This document shows, piece by piece, positions 9,490 to 17,617 of a stretch of 64,000 nt of DNA. A program made the translations under genes and the position numbers. Positions within the stretch are counted from its first letter, which is position 1, and every line of letters begins with the position of its first letter. The DNA comes from Nonomuraea indica (GTDB lineage: Bacteria; Actinomycetota; Actinomycetes; Streptosporangiales; Streptosporangiaceae). Location of the stretch: positions 340,501 through 404,500 of the forward strand of contig NZ_KZ559468.1 in the NCBI RefSeq assembly GCF_002850745.1, written 5' to 3'. Under the pieces are notes generated by a model. The model was not told where the DNA came from, ran no database searches, and saw only the letters and a program-made list of their open reading frames with translations.

Positions 9490-9513
9490 CGGTCACGAGC
9501 GGGCTCGTGACCG
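9490..9513 (-). terminator. Perfect 10-bp hairpin after the sugar ATPase gene
   Basis: CGGTCACGAG-CGGG-CTCGTGACCG forms a perfect stem 14 nt beyond the stop codon of the minus-strand ATPase gene. Position and symmetry fit a transcription terminator, although no T-run follows. Confidence 0.6.
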
Positions 9514-9526
9514 ACATCCGGTGGGG

Positions 9527-10741
<1,215 letters not shown>

Positions 10742-10799
10742 GACATTCCTTTGAGGTCCAGGGCGGTGGCCCGGGTGTTCGTGCGGGTGCCCACTCACG

Positions 10800-10813
10800 T
10801 GGATACGTTTTCA
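10800..10813. promoter_or_regulatory. cre-like operator upstream of the sugar ATPase
   Basis: TGGATACGTTTTCA is close to the LacI/GalR-family consensus TGNAANCGNTNNCA and lies 59 nt before the ATPase start. It resembles the site that overlaps the start of the divergent LacI gene. Confidence 0.5.
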
Positions 10814-10907
10814 AGCATCTCACCCGAAATGGACCATGGGTGTCAAGAGTCTCGCCGTGACCAGCTTTTGAGGGATCGCCGGGGTTTCGGTGGCGTGGAA
10901 AGCATGA

Positions 10908-10921
10908 TGGAATCGTTTCCA
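10908..10921. promoter_or_regulatory. LacI-family operator overlapping the lacI start
   Basis: TGGAATCGTTTCCA is a near-perfect dyad (TGGAA-N4-TTCCA) with a central CG, typical of LacI-family operators. Its last base is the A of the regulator's ATG, so binding would block its own expression. Confidence 0.65.
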
Positions 10922-11982
10922 TGGAAGTCAGGCGAGTCACCATCAAGGACGTGGCCGAGGCGGCCGGCGTGGGCGTCGCGACCGTGTCCCGGGTGCTGTC
11001 CGGGGGCTCGGCCAGCCCCGAGACGAGGGAACGGGTGCTGGCCGTGGCCGCCCAGCTCGACTACCGGCCGAGCGCTCTCGGGCGCAACCTGCGCCAGCGC
11101 CGCACCGGGGGCATCGGCCTGCTCGTGCCCGACCTGACCGACACGTTCTTCGGCCAGGTGGCCGAGGGGGTGCTCGCGTGCGCCCGCTCGGCGGGGGAGC
11201 CGGTGGTGGTCGGCTCGACGGGAGACGACCCGGAGCAGGAGGCCGAGCTGGTCGGCATGCTGCTCGAACAGAGCGTGGACCGGTTGGTCGCCGTCCCGTC
11301 GGGGGGCGCCGAGACCTGGCTGCCGGTGACCAGGGCCGGCATGACGGTGGTCTTCGCCGACCGGCTGCCCGGCGGCCCGGCCGACGACGGCCTGCCCGGC
11401 TCCACCGCCGACCTCATGCTGCTCGACGGCATCCCCGCGCGCCCGCCCGCCCGCGCCGTCGCCGACGTCCCCGCCGTCCTGGCCGACGACCGGTCCGGCA
11501 TCCGTACGGCGGTGCGCTACCTGCACGGCCTCGGCCACCGGCGCATCGCCTTCCTCGGCGGCCCGGGGCACGACCGGCGGGTGGCGGCCTTCCGCGAGGC
11601 GGTGGGCGCGGCGGTGGACGAGGAACTGGTCGTCTTCGCCACCGGCACCCGCGACTCGGCCTACGCGGCGGCCTCCGGCCTGTTCCAGAGCCGCCCCGAC
11701 CTGACGGCCGTGCTGGCGGCGGGCAACATGCTGGGGGAGGCGGCCGTGCTCGCGGCCAGGGAGCTCGACCTGAGGGTGCCGCGTGACGTCTCGCTCGTCA
11801 TGTACGACGACGTGCCGTGGGCCGAACTGTGCTCCCCTCCGCTCACCGTGATCGCCCAGCCGGGCCGCGACATCGGCTACCGCGCGGCCGAGCTGGTGCT
11901 GCGCGGCACGGGCCGGCGGCCCCGCGGCGTGACGCTGCCGACGGAGCTGATCGTCCGCGGCAGCTGCGGCCCCCGCCACTAG
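10921..11982 (+). CDS. LacI-family transcriptional regulator
   Basis: 353 residues. The N-terminal LacI helix-turn-helix is complete (VTIKDVAEAAGVGVATVSRVL, then the YRPSALGRNLR hinge), followed by a periplasmic-binding-protein-like sugar domain (GIGLLVPDLTDTFFGQVAEG, GHRRIAFLGG, SLVMYDDVPWAEL). A 20-residue Pro/Ala-rich insertion sits around residue 170. No strong ribosome-binding site precedes the ATG, and the operator overlaps it. Divergent orientation and matching operator halves suggest it controls the sugar ATPase gene as well as itself. The ligand is unknown, probably a sugar. Confidence 0.9.
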   Translation: MEVRRVTIKDVAEAAGVGVATVSRVLSGGSASPETRERVLAVAAQLDYRPSALGRNLRQRRTGGIGLLVPDLTDTFFGQVAEGVLACARSAGEPVVVGSTGDDPEQEAELVGMLLEQSVDRLVAVPSGGAETWLPVTRAGMTVVFADRLPGGPADDGLPGSTADLMLLDGIPARPPARAVADVPAVLADDRSGIRTAVRYLHGLGHRRIAFLGGPGHDRRVAAFREAVGAAVDEELVVFATGTRDSAYAAASGLFQSRPDLTAVLAAGNMLGEAAVLAARELDLRVPRDVSLVMYDDVPWAELCSPPLTVIAQPGRDIGYRAAELVLRGTGRRPRGVTLPTELIVRGSCGPRH

Positions 11983-12042
11983 CCCCGCCGTGTGTCGCGC
12001 CGTGCCGGCGCCGCGGGCGGCGTGAGAGTTCCAGCGGTCAGG

Positions 12043-12255
12043 ACGCGCGGCCGGGGCGACAGTCAGGATCCGATGTCCGTGGTGGCCGACGGCGGGACCG
12101 TCCGGAACGTCATCCTCGACGCACCCGCCGGGGACGGCGTCCACCGCGAGGGCTCCTGCACGATCCGCGACGTCTGGTGGAACGACCTCGGCGGGGACGC
12201 CGCCACCTTCCGGAGCAACTTCCTCTACTCCTCCTCTGACGTCACCTACCAGTGA
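12043..12255 (+). pseudogene. Remnant of a family PL3 pectate lyase
   Basis: About 65 codons translate to a fragment that follows pectate lyase family 3: SQDPMSVVADGGTVRNVI, then APAGDGVHREGSCTIRDVWW and NDLGGDAATFR. In intact enzymes this stretch is the middle of the parallel beta-helix. Here there is no signal peptide upstream, and the frame stops at 12255 before the C-terminal half with the catalytic Arg region. I read it as a decayed gene fragment. The rest of the 11983-12367 gap shows nothing else. Confidence 0.65.
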
Positions 12256-12367
12256 CCGGAAGGTACGGCCCGGCGCCGGGCCGTACCCCGCACGTCCTCA
12301 CGCCCGATGAGTTCGCGCGCGCCGGCGGGTCGGTACGGAGACGACACCCCGGCGGAAGGAGCTCTCC

Positions 12368-12838
12368 ATGACGACCACCCGGCATCCCGCCCTCGTCCGG
12401 CTCGACGCGCTGATCGGCCGCTGGACGCTACGGCCGAAGGTCGAGGGGCTGGGCCCGGCCTGGGCCGAGTTCGCCTGGCAGGACGGCGGCGCGTTCCTGC
12501 GCCAGGACTCCGACGCGGGCCCGATGCCGGCCACCGCGCCGCCGGCCTGGCGCGACAACGCGCCGTTCCCCACCCGTGCCGTGTTCGGGCTGGACGACGC
12601 CACCGGCGAGTTCACGATGCTGTACGCCGACGGGCGCGGCGTGCACCGGGTCTACCGGATGACGTTCGACGGCGCGGTGCTGACCATCTGGCGGGACGCG
12701 CCCGGGTTCTGCCAGCGCTACACCGGCACGCTGAGCGCCGACGGCTCCGTCATCGACGGCCGCTGGGAGCGGTCGCCCGACGGCGTCACCTGGACCCTCG
12801 ACTTCGAGATCGTCCACACCCGCGCCGAGACGGGCTGA
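12368..12838 (+). CDS. Conserved hypothetical protein, lipocalin-like
   Basis: 156 residues, no signal peptide. Alternating strands with aromatic residues (IGRWTLRPKVEG, AEFAWQDGGAFLRQ, GRWERSPDGVTWTLDFEI) suggest a small beta-barrel of the DUF1579/FABP-like type found in many actinobacteria. The ATG follows a good AAGGAG site. No catalytic residues are recognised. It converges with the alpha/beta hydrolase gene 4 nt away. Confidence 0.75.
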   Translation: MTTTRHPALVRLDALIGRWTLRPKVEGLGPAWAEFAWQDGGAFLRQDSDAGPMPATAPPAWRDNAPFPTRAVFGLDDATGEFTMLYADGRGVHRVYRMTFDGAVLTIWRDAPGFCQRYTGTLSADGSVIDGRWERSPDGVTWTLDFEIVHTRAETG

Positions 12839-12842
12839 GCGC

Positions 12843-13643
12843 TCACCGGCGGATCCTGGCGGCGAGGTCCGTCACGGCGGCCACGAGTTCGGGCCCGTCG
12901 AGGAGCCGGAGGTCGTTGTGGCCGGCGCCCGGCACCTCGACGAGCGTCACCTGCCCGGCGGCCGCCCGCGCCACGGCCCGGCTCTGCTCGGGCGGCACGA
13001 TCGTGTCGGCCGCGCCGTACACGACGACGGTCGGCACGCGCAGGGCGGCGACGCGGTCGGCGACCGGGAAGCGGTCGCGCAGCAACGGCCGGACCGGCAG
13101 GAACGGGTAGTTGGCCTGGCCCGCGGCCGCCAGGTCGGTGAACGGCGAGCGCAGCACCAGCCCGTCCGGCGGGTGCTCGGCGGACAGCCGCGTCACCACG
13201 CCCCCGCCGAGGCTCTCGCCGAAGTAGATGACCGGCACGTCGCCGAGGAAGCGGCGTGCCGCGACCGCGTCGAGGTGCAGCCCCTCCTCGGTCGGCCGCC
13301 CGGGGTTGCCGCCGTAGCCGCGGTAGTCCATCAGCAGCACCGGCAGCCCGCGTGCGGCCAGGGCCCGGGCCAGCGGCGCGCGGTGCAGCCGGTTGCCCGC
13401 GTTGCCGCCCGCGACGAGCACGGTCACCGGCTGCTCGCCCGGCACGAACCAGGCGCCGAGCCGCACCCCGTCGGCGGTGGTGAACGACACGTCCCGGGCC
13501 CCGGCGAGTACCGTGCCGGCCGGCGGCACCGGCCCCCGGTCCGGCAGGTAGATCAGCGAGCGCTGGAACACCCACAGCAGCCCGAGCAGCACGACGACGA
13601 CGGCGAGCACCACGAGCGCGCCGCGGGCCACCGTCGTCCCCAT
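12843..13643 (-). CDS. Membrane-anchored alpha/beta hydrolase (ABHD13/BEM46-like)
   Basis: 266 residues with an N-terminal transmembrane helix (about residues 6-26), which places the enzyme domain outside the membrane. The nucleophile elbow GESLGG (Ser near 144), the acid in VYGAADTIVP and the terminal GAGHND histidine form a complete triad. The oxyanion region LMDYRGYGGNPG is family-typical. It lies 6 nt after the glutathione-peroxidase stop on the same strand, so they are cotranscribed. Substrate unknown. Confidence 0.85.
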   Translation of the reverse strand: MGTTVARGALVVLAVVVVLLGLLWVFQRSLIYLPDRGPVPPAGTVLAGARDVSFTTADGVRLGAWFVPGEQPVTVLVAGGNAGNRLHRAPLARALAARGLPVLLMDYRGYGGNPGRPTEEGLHLDAVAARRFLGDVPVIYFGESLGGGVVTRLSAEHPPDGLVLRSPFTDLAAAGQANYPFLPVRPLLRDRFPVADRVAALRVPTVVVYGAADTIVPPEQSRAVARAAAGQVTLVEVPGAGHNDLRLLDGPELVAAVTDLAARIRR

Positions 13644-13649
13644 CGGAGG

Positions 13650-14135
13650 TTAGAGGACCTTCTCGACGGCCGAGGTGACGGCGGGGTCCTCCGGGGTGGT
13701 GCCGGGGCGGAAGCGGGCCACCACGGCGCCGTCACGGTCGAGCAGGAACTTCTCGAAGTTCCACTGCACGTCGCCCGCCTCGCCGTCGGCGTCGGCCGTC
13801 TCGGTGAGCGCCGCGTAGAGGGGGTGCCGGTCGGGGCCGTTGACGTCGGTCTTCTCCAGCAGCGGGAAGTCGACGCCGTAGGTGGTGGAACAGAACTCCT
13901 GGATCTCCTCGGCCGATCCGGGCTCCTGGCCCATGAACTGGTTGCAGGGCACGCCGACCACGCTGAAGCCGCGCGGGCCGTAGCGCCGGTGGAGCTCGAC
14001 GAGGCCGGTGTACTGGGGGGTGAGACCGCACTTGGAGGCCACGTTCACGACGAGGACGGCCTGGCCGGGGGCGAGGGCGTCGAGGGTGGTGGCCGCGCCG
14101 GCGAGGGTGCGCAGCGGGATGTCACGAAGGCTCAT
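13650..14135 (-). CDS. Glutathione peroxidase family thiol peroxidase
   Basis: 161 residues, the normal length for bacterial BsaA/Gpx. It has the peroxidatic Cys in NVASKCGLTPQY, a second Cys in VPCNQFMGQEP, the catalytic Gln/Asn region, and VQWNFEKFLLDRDG with the catalytic Trp-Asn. Actinobacteria lack glutathione, so it likely uses thioredoxin or mycothiol systems to reduce hydroperoxides. TAGGGT lies 6 nt before the ATG (minus strand, 14142-14147): a leaderless promoter. Confidence 0.93.
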   Translation of the reverse strand: MSLRDIPLRTLAGAATTLDALAPGQAVLVVNVASKCGLTPQYTGLVELHRRYGPRGFSVVGVPCNQFMGQEPGSAEEIQEFCSTTYGVDFPLLEKTDVNGPDRHPLYAALTETADADGEAGDVQWNFEKFLLDRDGAVVARFRPGTTPEDPAVTSAVEKVL

Positions 14136-14214
14136 GATCCGACCCTACAGAACGCCGCCGCCGCGTTTTTGTGACAAGGTCCACATTTTTCGGACAAAGG
14201 CCCTGAACAACGCC

Positions 14215-14241
14215 ATAGATCATTCTTTGCCAGGGATCTAT
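14215..14241. promoter_or_regulatory. AT-rich inverted repeat before the transglycosylase gene
   Basis: ATAGATC and GATCTAT are perfectly inverted with a 13-nt spacer, in an unusually AT-rich patch (14166-14275) for this genome. It is a candidate operator or promoter for the secreted protein at 14322. Confidence 0.4.
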
Positions 14242-14321
14242 ATTTCCATGGTCAATTCGCCATAAATGTCATTAGTCGGGCAGGGTGGCGCGGTCCCCGA
14301 ACCCGTCTGAAAGGCATCCGC

Positions 14322-14723
14322 ATGCCCATGCTCCGCCGTACCAGCCTCCTGCTCCTGTCCGCCACGCTCGTGACGGCAGGCGGGGCCACGGCCGCACAGG
14401 CGCAGAGCTCCCAGGCGACCAGCGTCAAGAACAAGGCCATCGCCAGGACCATGGTGGCCAAGCGCGGCTGGACCCAGGCCCAGTACAGGTGCCTGGTCAA
14501 GCTGTGGGCCCGGGAGAGCGGCTGGAACCACCGGGCCGCCAACAGGTCCTCCGGCGCCTACGGCATCCCCCAGGCGCTGCCCGGCAGGAAGATGGCCGCC
14601 AAGGGCCGCGACTGGCGCACCAACCCCAGGACCCAGATCAGGTGGGGTCTCGGATACATCAAGCAGCGGTACGGCACGCCGTGCGGGGCGTGGGCCCATT
14701 TCCGCTCGCGCCACTGGTACTGA
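14322..14723 (+). CDS. Secreted transglycosylase-like protein
   Basis: 133 residues with a signal peptide ending near TAAQA (about residue 27). The mature domain has the lysozyme-like core: catalytic Glu in LWARESGWNHRA, then SSGAYGIPQALPG and the TQIRWGLGYIKQRYGTPCGAW helix with a Cys that can pair with the Cys before the Glu. This is the small actinobacterial/aggregation-promoting-factor-type domain that cleaves or binds peptidoglycan. The ATG follows AAGG by about 8 nt. A paralogue lies 345 nt downstream. Confidence 0.85.
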   Translation: MPMLRRTSLLLLSATLVTAGGATAAQAQSSQATSVKNKAIARTMVAKRGWTQAQYRCLVKLWARESGWNHRAANRSSGAYGIPQALPGRKMAAKGRDWRTNPRTQIRWGLGYIKQRYGTPCGAWAHFRSRHWY

Positions 14724-15067
14724 TCGCGTCCCATGTCCGCGCCCGTGTCCGGCCAAGACGGCGTCAACCGGGCGCCGGGGCGCTCCACGGCGGCCCCGCG
14801 AGACCGGCATGGATCCGGAACCGTCCAGCAAACACCTGTCCGCGGCGTGTCACGGTGTGTGACTGACCATCACTGTCCGTAATAGAAACCCGCTAGAGAA
14901 CACGTCGTGGGCCCCTACGGGCCGCCCGGCTCGATGGGGCGGTCGACCAGATCCCGGAGCGGGCCGCGCGGACTCTCCCCGTCCGAGCCACGGACGGGGA
15001 CCGGCAGGGCGCCCACGGCATCGCCGCCCGGCGCACGTCCGCACGCGACCCGACAGCAAGGATCGCC
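14724..15067. other. Gene-free stretch between two paralogues
   Basis: 344 nt with no supported gene. A long GC-rich leader precedes the second paralogue and contains ACCCGACAGC just before its start, reminiscent of the 3' end of c-di-AMP riboswitches. The other conserved elements are not present, so I do not call one. Confidence 0.4.
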
Positions 15068-15625
15068 TTGGACAGCAAACGCGTGCTACGCAGCACACTC
15101 GCCACGATGGCGGCGGCCACCGCGCTCGGCGCCACCACGATGGAATCCGCCACCCCGGCCCACGCGGAAGCGCATCCGCACGCGGCGCGCGCCGGGGCGC
15201 ACACCGAGGGCGACCCGACGGTCGTCCACGAGAACGTCTGGCAGGCGCCGGTCGTCAGGGTCCGCACCTGGCGGACGGCCGCCAGGCCGCGGGTCGTCAA
15301 GCGGCTCAGGGCCGCCGATCCCAGAAGCCGCAACAAGGAGATCGCCCTGGACCATGTCGTCCGGCGGTCGTGGTCCTACCGGCAGTTCCAGTGTTTGGAC
15401 AGCCTGTGGACCCGGGAGAGCAACTGGAACCACCGCGCCTACAACAGCTCGTCCGGCGCCTACGGCATCCCGCAGGCGCTGCCCGGAGGCAAGATGCAGG
15501 GGGCCGGCAGCGACTGGCGCTCCAATCCGGAGACGCAGATCCGCTGGGGCCTGATCTACATCAAGGGCAGGTACGGCCGGCCGTGCGACGCCTGGGGCCA
15601 CTTCCAGGCGCACAACTGGTACTGA
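15068..15625 (+). CDS. Secreted transglycosylase-like protein, second paralogue
   Basis: 185 residues with signal peptide (cleavage near PAHAE, about residue 34) and a ~60-residue basic linker before the same lysozyme-like domain as the upstream paralogue: LWTRESNWNHRAYNSSSGAYG, IPQALPGGKM and TQIRWGLIYIKGRYGRPCDAW, ending HNWY. The catalytic Glu and both Cys residues are kept. The TTG start is chosen because AAGGA lies 6 nt upstream. The two genes are a tandem duplication that has diverged mainly in the linker. Confidence 0.83.
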   Translation: MDSKRVLRSTLATMAAATALGATTMESATPAHAEAHPHAARAGAHTEGDPTVVHENVWQAPVVRVRTWRTAARPRVVKRLRAADPRSRNKEIALDHVVRRSWSYRQFQCLDSLWTRESNWNHRAYNSSSGAYGIPQALPGGKMQGAGSDWRSNPETQIRWGLIYIKGRYGRPCDAWGHFQAHNWY

Positions 15626-15682
15626 CGCAGCCGTTCAGGGGAAGGAACGGCTGCCCCGGACCAGGGCAGGGGGCGTCCGGTC

Positions 15683-16330
15683 TCACCGGGCGCCCTCCTC
15701 GCGCGCCGGATGCGCGGCGATGGCCGAGATCAGCATCTCCACCCCGAACTCGAACTCCGCCTCGTGGTCGCACCGGCCCAGCAGCGGGGCGAGCTCGCTC
15801 ACGTGCGGGAACAGCGTCTCGTCCACCTGCTCGGCGTCCACGGAGCGCGGCTGGGGCGGCGCGAACGAGGGCGTCACCCCGACCTCGCGCAGCAGCGAGC
15901 CCACGATGAAGGCGATGAACATCCGCAGCATGCGCACCGCATCGACGCCGTCGAACCCGGCGCTGCGCAGCGTGGCCAGCGCCCGCTCGACTGGCAGGAG
16001 CCCGGCGCTGGAGTGGAGGGTGCGGCTCACCACGAGCATGGTCGAGCGGGGATAGTGGTGCGCGATCTGCCGGAAGGCGCGCGCCTGCATCCGCACCCGG
16101 TCGCTCCAGTGGGCGTCGGGGTCGTCGGTGAACTCGATCCCGCTCATCACGGCCTCGGCGACGCCGCTCAGCAGCGCGTCCTTGTTGGGCACGTGGTTGT
16201 AGAGGGACATCACGCCGACGCCCAGCTCCGCCGCGATGCGCCGCATGGACACCGCGTCGGCGCCCTCGCGCTCGATGAGGTCGATCGCCGCCGCGACGAT
16301 GCGCGCCCTGGACAGGGGCTCCGTGGTCAT
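15683..16330 (-). CDS. TetR-family regulator
   Basis: 215 residues. The N-terminal TetR helix-turn-helix is intact (SMRRIAAELGVGVMSLYNHVPNKDALL) with a ligand-binding all-helical C-terminal domain of the TetR_C class. The ATG has TAGAAT 5 nt upstream (16336-16341, minus strand), so it is probably leaderless. Two dyads, at 16347-16365 and 16381-16395, lie in the divergent promoter and should be its operators, controlling itself and the diiron enzyme. Confidence 0.9.
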   Translation of the reverse strand: MTTEPLSRARIVAAAIDLIEREGADAVSMRRIAAELGVGVMSLYNHVPNKDALLSGVAEAVMSGIEFTDDPDAHWSDRVRMQARAFRQIAHHYPRSTMLVVSRTLHSSAGLLPVERALATLRSAGFDGVDAVRMLRMFIAFIVGSLLREVGVTPSFAPPQPRSVDAEQVDETLFPHVSELAPLLGRCDHEAEFEFGVEMLISAIAAHPAREEGAR

Positions 16331-16346
16331 AGCTCATTCTATTGAC

Positions 16347-16365
16347 GCACGTACACCGTACGTGC
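16347..16365. promoter_or_regulatory. TetR operator O1
   Basis: GCACGTAC-ACC-GTACGTGC is a perfect 8-bp dyad. It lies at the expected -35 position of the leaderless tetR promoter. Confidence 0.75.
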
Positions 16366-16380
16366 CAGCCTCGAAGGTGT

Positions 16381-16395
16381 ACGTACGGTGTACGT
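16381..16395. promoter_or_regulatory. TetR operator O2
   Basis: ACGTAC-GGT-GTACGT repeats the core of O1 in inverted orientation, centred 32 nt away (three helical turns). It lies immediately before the ribosome-binding site of the diiron gene. Confidence 0.72.
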
Positions 16396-16411
16396 CCCTC
16401 GCGGAGGTCCC

Positions 16412-17536
16412 ATGTCGACGCACGATCTCTACACCATCCCCGCAGAGCTCTCCACCTGGAACGTGGAGATGGCCGGTTCGAGCAGGTTCACCTGGGAGTA
16501 CGACGACGGCCGGGACCGCATGCTCGCCCTGTACCAGAAGGGCAAGGACAAGCAGTGGGACTCGACCAAGCGCATCGACTGGGATCTCGAGGTCGATCCG
16601 TACAACGTGCTCGGCATCCCCGACCAGACCATCGCCATCCACGGCACCCCGCTGTGGGAGCGGATGGACGACCGGCAGCGCCGGGAGGTGCGCCGGCACG
16701 GCGCCGCCTGGCAGTTCTCGCAGTTCCTGCACGGTGAGCAGGGCGCCATGATCTGCTCGGCCAAGATCGTGGAGACCGTCCCCGACCTGGACTCCAAGTT
16801 CTACGCCGCCACCCAGACCATGGACGAGGCCCGCCATGCCGAGACCTACGCCCGCTTCCTGCAGGAGAAGGTGGGCCTCGCCTACCCGATCAACGAGCAC
16901 CTGAAGGCGCTGCTGGAGAGCACGCTGAGCGACTCGCGCTGGGACATGCCCTACCTCGGCATGCAGGTGCTCATCGAGGGTCTGGCGCTGGCCGCGTTCG
17001 GCGTCATGCGCGACATCACCACCAAGCCGCTGCCCAAGCAGATCCTCGCCTACGTCATGCAGGACGAGGCCCGGCACGTCGCGTTCGGGCGGATGGCGCT
17101 GCGCGACTACTACCGCGGCCTGTCCGACAGCGAGCTGCGCGAGCGGGAGGACTTCGTCATCGAGGGCTGCTACCTCATGCGCGACCGGCTCCGCGGCCGG
17201 GAGACGTGGGAGAACATGGGCCTGTCGAGGGCCGAGATCCACGAGGCCATGGAGGCCACCGACCGCTCGGAGTACCTCCGGCTGTTCCGGTCGCTGCTGT
17301 TCAGCCGCATCGTGCCGTGCGTGAAGGACATCGGGCTGTGGAGCCCCCGCCTGCAGCAGGCGTACGCGGACATGGGCGTGCTGGAGATGGCCGGCCAGTC
17401 CCTGGAGACGCTGATGAGGCAGGACGAGGAGATCGCCGAGCGGCTGGACGCGGCCCGCTTCGCGGAGGAGGAGGCCGAACGGCACGCGGAGGTGGCCGAG
17501 ACGATCGCCCTCGGCGAGTCCTCCCGGCCGTCCTAG
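16412..17536 (+). CDS. Ferritin-like diiron oxygenase
   Basis: 374-residue soluble protein with a full four-helix diiron ligand set: Glu109, Glu139-x-x-His142 (DEARH), Glu189 and Glu219-x-x-His222 (DEARH). This pattern fits ferritin-like oxygenases and desaturases, the same superfamily as AurF, R2-like proteins and acyl-ACP desaturases. The substrate is unknown; a fatty acid or small aromatic compound is plausible. The ATG follows GGAGG. It is divergent from a TetR regulator with paired operators, so expression is likely induced by a small molecule. Confidence 0.85.
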   Translation: MSTHDLYTIPAELSTWNVEMAGSSRFTWEYDDGRDRMLALYQKGKDKQWDSTKRIDWDLEVDPYNVLGIPDQTIAIHGTPLWERMDDRQRREVRRHGAAWQFSQFLHGEQGAMICSAKIVETVPDLDSKFYAATQTMDEARHAETYARFLQEKVGLAYPINEHLKALLESTLSDSRWDMPYLGMQVLIEGLALAAFGVMRDITTKPLPKQILAYVMQDEARHVAFGRMALRDYYRGLSDSELREREDFVIEGCYLMRDRLRGRETWENMGLSRAEIHEAMEATDRSEYLRLFRSLLFSRIVPCVKDIGLWSPRLQQAYADMGVLEMAGQSLETLMRQDEEIAERLDAARFAEEEAERHAEVAETIALGESSRPS

Positions 17537-17560
17537 ACTCCCCTGTCCCGTCGGTGCCGG

Positions 17561-17581
17561 CCGCCCGGGCTGTCCCGGCGG
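17561..17581. terminator. Hairpin between convergent genes
   Basis: CCGCCCGGG-CTGT-CCCGGCGG pairs with one bulged base, 25 nt after the diiron gene stop and 37 nt from the end of the convergent M28-like gene. It is a plausible bidirectional terminator without a T-tract. Confidence 0.4.
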
Positions 17582-17617
17582 TCTCGTGTCCGGGCCGTCC
17601 TGGCGGGTCCCCGCGTC

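Noticed and set aside
14868-15067. Possible c-di-AMP (ydaO-type) riboswitch before the second transglycosylase gene
   Set aside because: Only ACCCGACAGC near the 3' end fits. The GGTGAAT and GGGCGAC-type elements and the closing P1 helix could not be found. A covariance-model search would decide.
16412-17536. Ribonucleotide reductase small subunit
   Set aside because: The diiron ligand pattern fits, but no large subunit is nearby, and the length and flanking motifs fit ferritin-like oxygenases better.
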